From Carboxydocella thermautotrophica (GTDB taxonomy: Bacteria; Bacillota; GCA-003054495; Carboxydocellales; Carboxydocellaceae): a stretch of 64,000 nt of DNA. The stretch covers positions 12,501-76,500 of the forward strand of contig CP028514.1 in assembly GCA_003054495.1 (NCBI GenBank), written 5' to 3'. Made by a program: the position numbers and the translations under genes. The notes below the pieces were generated by a model that worked only from the letters and a program-made list of their open reading frames with translations, was not told where the DNA came from and did no database searches. This document shows positions 29,813 through 39,383 of the stretch, in pieces. How positions within the stretch are numbered: position 1 is the first letter of the stretch; the number at the start of each line of letters is the position of its first letter.

Positions 29813-30892
29813 ATGCGAGTTATCAGCACTAATCGTTTGCAGCCGGGAGATAAACTGGCCAAACCGGTTTATGGCACTGCAGGCGGGCTAATTATGCCGG
29901 CCAATTTGCCTTTGACCCGGGAGCATATTGAGCGGTTGTTAAAACAGGGAGTACAACAGGTATATCTGGATGATCCCCGGGTTGCTGATTTGCAAATAGA
30001 AGAGCCCATCCGGGAAATTACCCGGATTAAGGTAATCAAGGTCTTGCAGGAAGCCATGCAGGAAATAGGCAAGAAAGGCCTTGCGGTCAGCCTGAATAGC
30101 AAGGCAATAGAAGAAGTAATTCATGAGCTCCATGAAGAATTAATCTATGGGAGGGCTAGGGAAATAAACCTTTATAAAGTCCAGGCCGGAGAGGATTACT
30201 TGCCTTTACAGGCACTGAATACTGCTATTCTCGCAACTAATATGGCCCGACTGGGCGGGTTTGTCCAGAACAGTAAGGATGTGGTGACCGGGACCCTTTT
30301 AATGAATCTGGGCCTGGCCCTGATTCCGAAGGAGATCCTGTTTAAGCCAGGAGCTTTACTGCCAGAGGAAAAAATACAGGTACAAAAACATGTGGAGTAC
30401 TCTCTGCAAATCGCAAACAACAATTTTCCCAATCTCCGTGCGCATGTAAAAGTAATAATCCAGCAACACCATGAACGCCTGGATGGCTCCGGCTATCCTC
30501 AGGGCCTAAAAGGGGAAAAAATCCATCCCCTGGCTCAGCTGGTTGGAATTGCGGAAACATACAGTGCCATGGTTTCCTGGCGGCCATACCGGGAAAGAAT
30601 CAGTCCCCAGGAAGCTATCGAGTATATTATGGGTGGAGCTGGCATTGAATTTGACCATAAGCTGATCGATATTTTCAGTCGCTGTACAGTACCCTATCCT
30701 GTAGGTTCAATGGTGCTGCTATCTACCGGAGAAAAGGGAGTGATTATAGATCTGGGCAAAGGGCTGGCTACTCGCCCGCGAATTCGCCTTTTTACTGATG
30801 AAAAGGGACAGAATCTGGCCCAGCCAGTAGATATTAATCTATCTGATCCCCAGTACCAGACCCGGGTAATTGTGGGATTGCTCGATGAATAA
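29813..30892 (+). CDS. HD-GYP-like protein with degenerate metal site
   Basis: 359 aa. The N-terminal domain resembles those found before HD-GYP domains (LQPGDKLAKPVY, LTREHIERLLKQGV). The C-terminal domain keeps HHERLDGSGYP (about 219-229) and ISPQEAIEYI, but the HD pair is replaced by Met164-Asn165 (TLLMNLGLALIPKEIL, where active forms have LHDIGK), and the upstream ligand His is Asn136. A c-di-GMP phosphodiesterase activity is therefore doubtful; binding or scaffolding is more likely. It sits between cheY and cheX. Confidence 0.82.
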   Translation: MRVISTNRLQPGDKLAKPVYGTAGGLIMPANLPLTREHIERLLKQGVQQVYLDDPRVADLQIEEPIREITRIKVIKVLQEAMQEIGKKGLAVSLNSKAIEEVIHELHEELIYGRAREINLYKVQAGEDYLPLQALNTAILATNMARLGGFVQNSKDVVTGTLLMNLGLALIPKEILFKPGALLPEEKIQVQKHVEYSLQIANNNFPNLRAHVKVIIQQHHERLDGSGYPQGLKGEKIHPLAQLVGIAETYSAMVSWRPYRERISPQEAIEYIMGGAGIEFDHKLIDIFSRCTVPYPVGSMVLLSTGEKGVIIDLGKGLATRPRIRLFTDEKGQNLAQPVDINLSDPQYQTRVIVGLLDE

Positions 30893-30905
30893 GGAGGAAA
30901 AAATA

Positions 30906-31376
30906 ATGAGGGTGGAATTTATCAATCCCTTTGTCAAGGCTGCCTATGATGTGCTGGAACAGGAGGTCCAGGCTGAAATCAAGAAAGGACAGCTGAGCAT
31001 CGAGGAATCATCCGTTACTACCCAGGATGATGTAACGGTTTTAATCGGAGTTACAGGCCAGCTGGCCGGGGTGGTTATGTATTCACTGGCGGAGAGGACA
31101 GCCAAAAACCTGGTTTCCCGCATGCTAGGACAACCGGTCCCGGTTTTTGATGATATGGTGGAAAGTGCCGTGGCGGAACTGGGTAATGTTATCTCCGGTC
31201 TGGCCAGTGCCCAGCTGGAAGCCAATGGGTTTATTTGTCATATCGCCCCACCGACGGTAATTGTAGGCCGAGGGGTAATTATCTCAACGGTAAATATCAA
31301 AAAACTGGTTATCCCTCTGGAAACCCAGTATGGTAATTTAAGAATCGCTGTAGCTTTAAAAGAAACGGGAAAATAA
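30906..31376 (+). CDS. cheX: CheX family CheY-P phosphatase
   Basis: 156 aa. MVESAVAELGNVISGLASAQ holds the E-x2-N pair of the phosphatase site; PPTVIVGRGV follows. The N-terminal FINPFVKAAYDVL is the usual CheX start. ATG 30906 has AAGGAGG upstream; the longer upstream frame has no RBS. Last gene of the chemotaxis operon. Confidence 0.92.
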   Translation: MRVEFINPFVKAAYDVLEQEVQAEIKKGQLSIEESSVTTQDDVTVLIGVTGQLAGVVMYSLAERTAKNLVSRMLGQPVPVFDDMVESAVAELGNVISGLASAQLEANGFICHIAPPTVIVGRGVIISTVNIKKLVIPLETQYGNLRIAVALKETGK

Positions 31377-31378
31377 CT

Positions 31379-31430
31379 AAAGCTTGCCCTTTAGACTGCA
31401 TAAAAAGCAGTTAAACAGGGCAAGCTTTTC
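31379..31430 (+). terminator. Terminator of the chemotaxis operon
   Basis: AAAGCTTGCCCT pairs perfectly with AGGGCAAGCTTT, with an inner ACTGC/GCAGT hairpin, followed by TCTTGTT. Confidence 0.88.
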
Positions 31431-31461
31431 TTGTTGCCAGAATTTAGAGGTGATGGAACCT

Positions 31462-32229
31462 ATGCAAGCCGGTTGGCTGGTAGCCATTGGCGGAGCTGAG
31501 CAAAAAGATCCACCGGGTGAGATATTGGAGCAGCTGGTAAAAAGATCACCTCCAGGGGAGATGGTGGTTATCACAGCTGCTTCTACACAGGCGGGGAAAA
31601 CCGGTCACCAGTATGAAGAAGCCCTGCAAAAACTGGGGCGACAGGTCAGGATTTTGCATTTCAATAACCGGGCCCAGGTGCGCCAGTTTATTTATCAGGA
31701 TTTAGCACCAGCGGGGATTTTTTTCACCGGCGGGGACCAGAGTCGTCTCACGGCTTTGCTGGCAGGGACGGAATTGCTGGATTACCTGACTGAACTCTGG
31801 CGACAGGGCTGTACCCTGGCTGGAACCAGCGCCGGAGCCGCTGTGCTGGGTTCAGTAATGATAGCCGGGGGCAGGGCCGAAGCCAGTCCGCGCAAGGAAC
31901 TGGTCAGCCTGGCCCCGGGATTTGGCTGGCTACCCAATACTGTCATTGACCAGCATTTTAACCAGCGCGGGCGGTTTAACCGCTTGCTCACGGTACTGGC
32001 TACTTTTCCCGGCATACTGGCTCTGGGCCTGGATGAAAATACCGCCCTGTTCGTCAGGGAAAATATTGGCGAAGTGGTAGGAGAAGGGACAGTCACCGTG
32101 CTGGATGGGCGCGAAATGGATTTTTCCAGTGCCCCGGAAGTGGATGGTTTTACGCCCCTGACAGTGACTGATGTACGGTTGCATAGTCTGGCCGCCGGTT
32201 ATAAGTTTGACCTGAACCAAAGAAGGTGA
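31462..32229 (+). CDS. cphB: Cyanophycinase
   Basis: 255 aa S51-type serine peptidase that releases beta-Asp-Arg from cyanophycin. ITAASTQAG, FFTGGDQSRLT, the nucleophile elbow AGTSAGAAVLGSVMI, then GFGWLPNTVIDQHFNQRGR and LGLDENTALFV are all family motifs. ATG 31462 has AGAGGTGA 8 nt upstream. It is followed 6 nt later by the synthetase gene, forming a cyanophycin operon. Confidence 0.93.
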   Translation: MQAGWLVAIGGAEQKDPPGEILEQLVKRSPPGEMVVITAASTQAGKTGHQYEEALQKLGRQVRILHFNNRAQVRQFIYQDLAPAGIFFTGGDQSRLTALLAGTELLDYLTELWRQGCTLAGTSAGAAVLGSVMIAGGRAEASPRKELVSLAPGFGWLPNTVIDQHFNQRGRFNRLLTVLATFPGILALGLDENTALFVRENIGEVVGEGTVTVLDGREMDFSSAPEVDGFTPLTVTDVRLHSLAAGYKFDLNQRR

Positions 32230-32235
32230 GAGAAA

Positions 32236-34887
32236 ATGAAAATTATCCGCAGTCAATGTTATGAGGAAAAAAATATTTATTGCTTTCGGCCGGTGGTGAA
32301 GGGCACTATCCGGATTCCGCCGGAGCATAATCTCCCTTCCGATCGGATTCCTGGTTTGGCAGCCCTCATCCTTGCTTACCTTCCCGGTCTTATGGAACAC
32401 CACTGTTCCCGGGGCTATGCCGGCGGCTTTGCCGAACGGCTGAGAGAAGGAACATATCCCGGCCATATTATTGAACATATCGCGCTGGAACTGCAGGTTC
32501 AGCTAGGACAGGATGTCTATTTTGGCCGTACCGAGGAGAGAGTGGAAGGATTGGTTGATATCATCGTCGAATGCCTTGTACCTCAGGTGGGGTTGGCAGC
32601 TCTGGCCTGGGCGGTAAAACTGGTGCGGTTCTGGTATACTGGAAAGCCGGTACCGCATCTGTCCACAGTGCTGGCGGATTTGGGAGCGGTTTATGACCGC
32701 TTCGGACCGGGACCATCGACCCTGGCCTTGTTACAGGCGGCCCGTCGTCAGGGACAGCCAGTAATGGAGCTGGGTGGAGGCATCTGGCAAATCGGTTATG
32801 GCCGTTATGCCCGGCGGCTGGCAGGTAGTCTGCTGGAAAATACCTCTTGTCTTTCTGCCGATCTGGTTCAGGATAAAGCTCTCACCAAAGAAATTTTACA
32901 GCGACAGGGCCTGCCGGTACTGCCCGGTTATCCGGTCAGAACCCTGGAAGAAGCCTGGGTGCGGGCAGAACAGCTGGGTTATCCGGTAGTTTTGAAAGAC
33001 AATTTTGGGCATCAGGGCAAAAAGGTATATTGTCATCTTCAGAATGGGGCAGAACTGGCGGAATGCTGGTGGCAGAAAGGGAAGGAAGGCAGCTGGTTGC
33101 TGGAGAAGGAAGGCAGGGGGCGTAACTTCAGGGCCCTGCTGGTGGATGGTCAACTGGTAGCGGTGGCTGAGCGTTTGCCTCCACGGGTCAAAGGGGATGG
33201 GCAGCGAACCATCAGGGAACTGATCGAGGAACTGAATAGAGACCCGCGCCGCGGTCAGGGCCATGGCCGGGAATTGACCCGGGTGGAAATTGATGCGGAA
33301 GTACTGCGCTGTCTGACCAGTCAGGGATATACTCTGGAGCAGGTATTGCCGGCCGGGGCTGAAGTGAACTTGCGCTTTCAGGCCAATCTATCCGGTGGCG
33401 GAGAAGCTGTTGACGTTACGGAAGAAGTTGGCCCTGAATTAAAAAAACAGCTGGAACTGGCAGCTCGCCTCAGTGGACTGAATGTCTGTGGGGTGGATTT
33501 TCTGGCTGAAGATTTGCATTCCCCCATGCCTGCTGATCAACAGCAGGGTATACTGGAAATCAATGCTGCTCCCGGATTGCGGATGCATCTGAACGGAAAG
33601 AGAGGTAAGGAGATAGCAGATTGGATTATAACACGGTTAGATCTTCAGCCCTCGCAAAAGCTTCCCCTCTTTGCGGTTACCGGTACTAATGGCAAAACCA
33701 CGGTGGTGCGCTGTCTGGCCCATTTGCTGGCTCTGGCAGGCAAGAAGGTGGGATATACTACTTCTGATGGCATATATTTTGATAAGCAATTGATTCGGGC
33801 CGGGGATATGAGTGGACCTCTCAGTGCCAGAGAAATCCTGCAACATCCTCTGGTGGAGGCAGCGGTCCTGGAAACTGCCAGAGGTGGCATTCTGCGACAG
33901 GGATTGGGCTTTAGCTATTGTGATGTGGCGGTATACACCAATCTCAGCGGGGATCACCTGGGCCAGGATGGGATCAATTCCCTGGCGGAACTGGCAGATG
34001 TTAAGGCTCTGGTAGGGGAAGTGGTTTCCCGGCAGGGCTGGATAATCCTCAATGCTGATGATCCCCAGTTACTCAGTATGGGGCCTCGCTTTCAGGGCCA
34101 GCTGTTCCTGTACACAACCAGGGCGGAAAATCCCTGGCTGGCCCGGCATCTGGCCTTAGGTGGACAGGGATTACTGGTACGGCAGGGTTGGGTACTCTGG
34201 GTTCAGGGGGACCAGTGTCTGCCCCTGGTAAAGGTGAAGGAACTGCCGGCAGCCTGGGGAGGGCTGGCTTTACATAACCTGGAGAATATGCTGGCAGCAG
34301 CGGGAGCGGCCCTGGCCTATGGTCTCAAACCGGAATTGATTGCCCGGGGTTTACGTACATTCAGCTGTGACCCGGAAACCAATCCCGGCCGTTTTAACCT
34401 CTGGCAGCTGGGCAAAATCCAGGTCCTGGTGGACTATGGTCACAATGCCGCCGGTTTTGACCGGGTGTTGAGTGCCTTGCAAGCCGGGGGCTTTGGCCCT
34501 ATAACTGCTGTGATTGGCATGCCGGGGGACCGGCGTAATCAGGATATTATCCGGGCCGGGATGGTGGCGGGCAAATATTTACATAGAGCCATAGTCAAGG
34601 AGGACAGCAATTTACGGGGGCGGCAGCCGGGGGAAATGGCAGCTTTGCTCTGTCAGGGTTTGCGGACAGTGCTTTCCCCGCAGGATATACAGGTGATTTT
34701 GCCTGAACTGGAGGCTGTAAAGCAGGCTCTGCTTACTGCTGTTCCCGGCGAGACGGTGGTGGTTTTCTATGAAAAACTGGCTCCGCTCGTCAAACTTTTG
34801 CAGGAACTGGGAGCCAGGCCGGTGCGATTGGCAGAATACCATAAATATGTTATGATGAAAGGGAAACTGCAAATTAGAGGAAGGTAG
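32236..34887 (+). CDS. cphA: Cyanophycin synthetase
   Basis: 883 aa, normal for CphA. N-terminal domain, then an ATP-grasp region (KDNFGHQGKKVY, NFRALLVDGQLVAVAER, LEINAAPGLRMHLN) that adds Asp, then a Mur-ligase-like domain starting with the P-loop VTGTNGKTTVVRCLAHLL (about residue 480) that adds Arg. DYGHNAAGFDRVL and IGMPGDRRNQD are conserved C-terminal blocks. GAGAAA RBS. ispE follows after 3 nt. Confidence 0.95.
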   Translation: MKIIRSQCYEEKNIYCFRPVVKGTIRIPPEHNLPSDRIPGLAALILAYLPGLMEHHCSRGYAGGFAERLREGTYPGHIIEHIALELQVQLGQDVYFGRTEERVEGLVDIIVECLVPQVGLAALAWAVKLVRFWYTGKPVPHLSTVLADLGAVYDRFGPGPSTLALLQAARRQGQPVMELGGGIWQIGYGRYARRLAGSLLENTSCLSADLVQDKALTKEILQRQGLPVLPGYPVRTLEEAWVRAEQLGYPVVLKDNFGHQGKKVYCHLQNGAELAECWWQKGKEGSWLLEKEGRGRNFRALLVDGQLVAVAERLPPRVKGDGQRTIRELIEELNRDPRRGQGHGRELTRVEIDAEVLRCLTSQGYTLEQVLPAGAEVNLRFQANLSGGGEAVDVTEEVGPELKKQLELAARLSGLNVCGVDFLAEDLHSPMPADQQQGILEINAAPGLRMHLNGKRGKEIADWIITRLDLQPSQKLPLFAVTGTNGKTTVVRCLAHLLALAGKKVGYTTSDGIYFDKQLIRAGDMSGPLSAREILQHPLVEAAVLETARGGILRQGLGFSYCDVAVYTNLSGDHLGQDGINSLAELADVKALVGEVVSRQGWIILNADDPQLLSMGPRFQGQLFLYTTRAENPWLARHLALGGQGLLVRQGWVLWVQGDQCLPLVKVKELPAAWGGLALHNLENMLAAAGAALAYGLKPELIARGLRTFSCDPETNPGRFNLWQLGKIQVLVDYGHNAAGFDRVLSALQAGGFGPITAVIGMPGDRRNQDIIRAGMVAGKYLHRAIVKEDSNLRGRQPGEMAALLCQGLRTVLSPQDIQVILPELEAVKQALLTAVPGETVVVFYEKLAPLVKLLQELGARPVRLAEYHKYVMMKGKLQIRGR

Positions 34888-34890
34888 GAC

Positions 34891-35772
34891 ATGGAGATTA
34901 CGCTATTAGCACCGGCCAAAATCAATTTAACTCTGGAAATCAAGGGCCGGCGTCCCGACGGCTACCATGAAGTAGCCATGGTGATGCAGTCCCTGGAACT
35001 GGCAGATACCATTACCTGTCGTTTGCGTTCAGATGGCAAAATCTTTCTGGAGGGAAATCACCCGGAGGTAGCATGGAATGAAACTAACCTGGCCTGGCGG
35101 GCGGCCTGGCTCCTGCAGGAAGTCAGTGGGGTCAAACTGGGGGCGGAAATCCTGGTAGAGAAGCGCATCCCGGTGGCGGCCGGCCTGGCCGGAGGGTCCA
35201 CCGATGCGGCAGGGGTTTTGCGGGCCCTGAATCAGCTCTGGAACCTGAACTGGTCCAGGGAGAAGCTGGCCGAACTGGGGGCTCGCCTGGGGTCGGATGT
35301 GCCTTTTTGCCTCTATGGTGGAACGGCCCTGGCCACCGGCAGAGGAGAACAGATTCAGCCCTTACCGGCACTGCCGCAGCATTCCCTGCTGCTGTTAAAA
35401 CCACCTTATGGAGTATCTACGGCAGAGATTTACGGGCTTTATGCCCGAATGGGCCGAAGTCAGCAGGGGCAAACGGAACGGATGCTGGCAGCTGTAAGGA
35501 CCGGAAACTGGCAGGAGGTGGCCCGGCATCTGGCCAATGACCTGGAACAGATCACTCTGGCCCTTGCTCCCGACTTAAAAGAGCTAAAGGAAGCGGCCTG
35601 CAGGGCAGGATGTCCTGGAGTGTTGATGTCAGGCAGCGGCCCAACGCTGTTTGCTTTAATCAATGATGAAGCTCAGGATCAGGAACTGGCTCAACGCTGG
35701 CAGGAGGCCGGACAGGTAATCAGGACAAAAACCGGTTTGCCCCTGCCATTGCCGGGAGAGGAGCAAATGTAG
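34891..35772 (+). CDS. ispE: 4-diphosphocytidyl-2-C-methyl-D-erythritol kinase
   Basis: 293 aa GHMP kinase of the MEP isoprenoid pathway. Motifs: APAKINLTLEIKGRRPDGYHE, the P-loop-like PVAAGLAGGSTDAAGVLRAL, and the C-terminal LMSGSGPTLFALI. GAAGG RBS overlaps the end of cphA. In B. subtilis ispE also lies upstream of purR. Confidence 0.96.
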   Translation: MEITLLAPAKINLTLEIKGRRPDGYHEVAMVMQSLELADTITCRLRSDGKIFLEGNHPEVAWNETNLAWRAAWLLQEVSGVKLGAEILVEKRIPVAAGLAGGSTDAAGVLRALNQLWNLNWSREKLAELGARLGSDVPFCLYGGTALATGRGEQIQPLPALPQHSLLLLKPPYGVSTAEIYGLYARMGRSQQGQTERMLAAVRTGNWQEVARHLANDLEQITLALAPDLKELKEAACRAGCPGVLMSGSGPTLFALINDEAQDQELAQRWQEAGQVIRTKTGLPLPLPGEEQM

Positions 35773-35802
35773 TAAAATGGAGCAGGAGAGGGGGATAGTT
35801 CC

Positions 35803-36498
35803 ATGGAAAGAAGATTAATCCCGGTCAAACTGGATAGTTACAAACCTTTAAGGGAAATCGTTTTTGAATCCCTGCGGGAAGCCATTATCAATGGTACCCT
35901 GAAACCCGGGGAACGGCTGATGGAAATTCAGTTAGCCGAGGAAATGGGAGTGAGCCGGACACCGGTACGGGAGGCCATCCGCAAGCTGGAACTGGAAGGC
36001 TTTGTAGTAATGGTACCCCGGAAAGGGGCCTATGTAGCTGGCATTTCCCTGAAGGATATTGCTGATGTCTTTGAAGTGCGGGCCGCGCTGGAGAGTCTGG
36101 CTGCCGGCCTGGCGGCAGAGCGCATAACCGAAGAAGAACTGGAAGCGTTAGAGCGCAGTCTGGTTAAGGTAGCGGAATCGACAGAAGCGGATGACCTGAC
36201 TTCCCTGATTTCCGCTGATACCGATTTCCATGATATTCTCTACCGGGCCAGCCGCAATGAACGGCTGGTGCAGATTGTCAGCAACCTGCGGGAACAGATC
36301 CAGCGTTTCCGCATGACTTCTCTGTCCCATCCCGGTCGGATGCGGGTGGCCCTGGAGGAACACCGCAAAATCGTGGAAGCCATTTCAGAACGGAATGTAG
36401 AACTGGCCCAGCAACTGGCTCGCGAACATATCGAAAATGCGGAAAACACCATGCTGAACATGATGCGCAAAATGGAGGAGGAAGGGGCGAAAGGCTAA
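35803..36498 (+). CDS. GntR family transcriptional regulator, FadR/FCD type
   Basis: 231 aa. An N-terminal winged helix (PLREIVFESLREAIINGTLK, then GERLMEIQLAEEMGVSRTPV) is followed by an all-helical FCD ligand domain with candidate metal ligands D151xxFH and the later EHRKIVEAI and REHIENAE histidines. Such proteins usually sense organic acids; the ligand is unknown. Its stop overlaps the next ATG by 1 nt, suggesting a shared function or at least translational coupling with the nucleotidyltransferase-like gene. Confidence 0.88.
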   Translation: MERRLIPVKLDSYKPLREIVFESLREAIINGTLKPGERLMEIQLAEEMGVSRTPVREAIRKLELEGFVVMVPRKGAYVAGISLKDIADVFEVRAALESLAAGLAAERITEEELEALERSLVKVAESTEADDLTSLISADTDFHDILYRASRNERLVQIVSNLREQIQRFRMTSLSHPGRMRVALEEHRKIVEAISERNVELAQQLAREHIENAENTMLNMMRKMEEEGAKG

Positions 36499-37217
36499 TG
36501 CGTGCCCTGGTTTTGGGCGGTGATGCTAAATGTTTACGTCCGTTAGGCCAGGAGCCCATGTTAAAGCGCATTATTGAATGCCTCTGGTCAGCCCAGGTGG
36601 TCAAAGAGGCACTGGTTGTGGGACCGGTGGCCCAGTCGCCCTGGCCCCTGCCCCCGGGGATAGCCTGGGTACAGGGAGGCGAAAATCTTTCTCAATCCCT
36701 GCAAATTGGCTGGGAAGCCCTACGGCGGCGAGGAGTGGGTAACCGGGAATATATCCTGCTCCTCTCAGGAGATATGCCTTTGTTGTCCCCCCGGCATTTG
36801 CAGGAATTTCTTACCGATTGCCAGGGGGAACATGATGCCTATTATCCTATTGTTCGCCAGGAGGACAATGACCGCCTTTATCCCGGGGTAAGACGGACAT
36901 ATGTCCGTCTGGCTGAAGGCACTTTTACCGGAGGCAATGTTTTTTTGATTCGGGCCGGGGTAATGGATAACTGCATGGATTTGCTGGAACGCTTTATTTC
37001 CGCCCGCAAGCAGCCCTGGCGCCTGGCACGATTGCTGGGGCCCACTTTTCTGTGGCGCTGGTGGCGGCAAACCCTGACCATTGCCGATATTGCCCGCAAG
37101 CTCCAGCAACTGACAGGGTTTTCCGGTCAGGCGGTGATTTGTCCCCATCCGGAAATTGCCCTGGACCTGGATAAGGAGGAAGACTGGCTCTGGCTGGAAA
37201 AGGGCCAATATTTCTAA
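36498..37217 (+). CDS. MobA-like NTP transferase family protein
   Basis: 239 aa. A Rossmann-like nucleotidyltransferase fold is suggested by MRALVLGGDAKCLRPLGQEPML, the N-terminal loop of this superfamily, and by YILLLSGDMPLLSPRHLQEF with the metal-binding Asp. The canonical LAGGxSxRMG loop is changed to LGGDAKCLRPLG, so catalysis is uncertain. Substrate unknown. It ends in a strong terminator. Confidence 0.78.
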   Translation: MRALVLGGDAKCLRPLGQEPMLKRIIECLWSAQVVKEALVVGPVAQSPWPLPPGIAWVQGGENLSQSLQIGWEALRRRGVGNREYILLLSGDMPLLSPRHLQEFLTDCQGEHDAYYPIVRQEDNDRLYPGVRRTYVRLAEGTFTGGNVFLIRAGVMDNCMDLLERFISARKQPWRLARLLGPTFLWRWWRQTLTIADIARKLQQLTGFSGQAVICPHPEIALDLDKEEDWLWLEKGQYF

Positions 37218-37248
37218 ACATCCTCATGGACAGAGGATGTTTTTTTTA
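37218..37248 (+). terminator. Terminator upstream of purR
   Basis: ACATCCTC and GAGGATGT pair perfectly around a 7-nt loop, followed by seven T. Confidence 0.92.
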
Positions 37249-37321
37249 TTATAATGATGGAAAAATGAAATTTTTTTGCCTCAAATGGATAAAATATTCG
37301 GGAAATGGGAGAGTGATTCCC

Positions 37322-38173
37322 GTGAAAATTAAACGCAGTGCCAGAACAATTATTATCGTACAGGAACTGCTCAATCGACCCCATCATCTCTTTCCCCTGA
37401 CCTATTTTGCTGATGAACTGGGAGTAGCCAAATCCAGCCTCAGTGAGGATATTGGGCTGATCAAGGAAACTATAGCCCGGTTACAGCTGGGGATAGTGGA
37501 AACTGTAGCGGGAGCAGCCGGTGGGGTTCGTTTTTTGCCTTTAATCGGGGCGGAAAAACGGGCCAAACTGGCGAAAGAGCTCTGTCAGAGGTTACAGGAG
37601 CCGGAACGCATCATTCCGGGCGGATTTTTGTATATGAATGATATTATCTATGATCCGGAAATCGCCGGCTGGATCGGCCAGATCTTCGCTTCTCGTTATG
37701 TCTACCAGCCGCCGGAATATGTCCTGACCGTGGAAACCAAAGGCATACCCCTGGCTATGATGACCGCCAGGGCTCTGGGGGTGCCTCTGGTCATCGCCCG
37801 GGATGACAGCAAAGTTACCGAAGGGTCATCGGTGAGTATCAACTATGTTTCCGGTTCCACCCGACGCATTCAGACCATGGCCCTGGCCCGGCGCAGTTTG
37901 CCCCGGCAGGCCAGGGTCCTGATCATTGATGATTTCATGAAAGCCGGGGGTACGGCCCGGGGCATGAAAGAACTGCTCCAGGAATTTGAAGCGGAAGTAG
38001 TAGGAACCGGCGTCCTGATCGCTACTGTGGAGCCGGAACAGAAACTGGTAGGAGACTATTTCTCCCTGCTGGAGCTGGTAAATATTGATGAGGAAAAGAA
38101 ACAGGTGGAAATCCGGCCAGCGGCCTGGGTAACCCAGCCGCTGGCAGAGGAGGAAGGTCTGTGGCAATTGTAG
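37322..38173 (+). CDS. purR: Pur operon repressor
   Basis: 283 aa. N-terminal winged helix (RTIIIVQELLNRPHHLFPLT, FADELGVAKSSLSEDI), then a phosphoribosyltransferase-like effector domain with the PRPP loop VLIIDDFMKAGGTARG (about 200-215). It represses purine genes and is relieved by PRPP. GTG 37322 has GGGAGAG upstream and fits the B. subtilis length (285 aa). It overlaps ilvA by 13 nt. Confidence 0.95.
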   Translation: MKIKRSARTIIIVQELLNRPHHLFPLTYFADELGVAKSSLSEDIGLIKETIARLQLGIVETVAGAAGGVRFLPLIGAEKRAKLAKELCQRLQEPERIIPGGFLYMNDIIYDPEIAGWIGQIFASRYVYQPPEYVLTVETKGIPLAMMTARALGVPLVIARDDSKVTEGSSVSINYVSGSTRRIQTMALARRSLPRQARVLIIDDFMKAGGTARGMKELLQEFEAEVVGTGVLIATVEPEQKLVGDYFSLLELVNIDEEKKQVEIRPAAWVTQPLAEEEGLWQL

Positions 38174-39369
38174 ATTTGACCATGATTGAGCAGGCGGCAG
38201 TCCGCCTTCAAGGGGTTGCTCACCGCACTCCCCTGGACCTGTCCACTACCTTCAGCCGTCTGAGTGGTCGGGAAGTCTGGTTAAAACATGAGAATCTGCA
38301 AAAAACCGGTTCTTTTAAATTGCGGGGCGCATATAACAGGATTTTAACCCTGTCCCCTGAAGATAAGGCCAAAGGGGTAATAGCCGCCTCAGCAGGGAAC
38401 CACGCCCAGGGAGTAGCATACGGGGCCAGTGCTGCAGGCATTCCGGCTACCATTGTCATGCCGGAGGGAGCTCCTCTCAGCAAGGTATCCGCTACCCGCA
38501 GTTATGGGGCCAGAGTAGTGTTGAGCGGAATTTCCTATGATGAGGCTTACCAGAAGGCCAAAGAGATTCAGGAACAAACCGGAGCCACTTTCGTTCATGC
38601 CTTTGATGACCCGGAAGTCATAGCGGGGCAGGGGACCATCGGCCTGGAGATTCTAGAGGAGATTGAACCGGAAGTGGTGGTAGCCCCTATCGGCGGCGGG
38701 GGGCTGGTGGCCGGACTGGCTACAGCTATCAAAGGTCGCAATCCCCGCATTAAAGTGATCGGGATTCAGGCGGCCGGAGCTCCGGCTATGTACCTGTCCA
38801 AACGGGCCGGCAGCTGGCAGGAGACCATTCAGGTGGATACCATTGCCGATGGGATTGCAGTTAAAAAACCGGGACAACTAACTTTTCAGATTATCAATGA
38901 CCTGGTGGATGAGATTGTGACCGTTACGGATGAGGAAATTGCCCAGGCTATCCTCATGCTGCTGGAACGGGGCAAAACCATCGTAGAAGGGGCCGGGGCA
39001 GTAGGAGTGGCGGCGCTGCTGGCAGGCAAGCTGCCTTTCAGCGGTCGGACAGTGATTGTCCTTTCCGGTGGCAATATTGATGTGAACATGGTGGCGACCA
39101 TTATTAACCGCGGTCTCAGCAAAGCTGGCCGCCGTTTGCGCTTTCGCACCATTCTGGTGGATAAGCCCGGCAGCTTGCAAAAATTGCTGGAGCTGATCGC
39201 TGGTACCAGGGCCAATGTCATCTCCATTACCCATGATCGTACCCGTCCGACTTTAACCTATACCCAGGCGGAAGTGATACTGGAACTGGAAACCCAGGAT
39301 AATCAACATATTGGGGAAATTCTGGCGATACTGCAGAATAACCACTATCAAGTGGAAATAGTTAGTTAA
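38161..39369 (+). CDS. ilvA: Threonine ammonia-lyase (threonine dehydratase)
   Basis: 402 aa PLP enzyme. [20 protein letters not shown] carries the PLP lysine, [14 protein letters not shown] the phosphate contact, [16 protein letters not shown] the glycine loop, and a C-terminal ACT-like regulatory domain begins at about 325. Short form (about 400 aa). GTG start with GAGGAGG upstream inside purR. It directly precedes ridA, whose product clears the reactive enamine/imine made by this enzyme. Confidence 0.94.
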   Translation: MAIVDLTMIEQAAVRLQGVAHRTPLDLSTTFSRLSGREVWLKHENLQKTGSFKLRGAYNRILTLSPEDKAKGVIAASAGNHAQGVAYGASAAGIPATIVMPEGAPLSKVSATRSYGARVVLSGISYDEAYQKAKEIQEQTGATFVHAFDDPEVIAGQGTIGLEILEEIEPEVVVAPIGGGGLVAGLATAIKGRNPRIKVIGIQAAGAPAMYLSKRAGSWQETIQVDTIADGIAVKKPGQLTFQIINDLVDEIVTVTDEEIAQAILMLLERGKTIVEGAGAVGVAALLAGKLPFSGRTVIVLSGGNIDVNMVATIINRGLSKAGRRLRFRTILVDKPGSLQKLLELIAGTRANVISITHDRTRPTLTYTQAEVILELETQDNQHIGEILAILQNNHYQVEIVS

Positions 39370-39383
39370 AGGAGGAACGAGCA

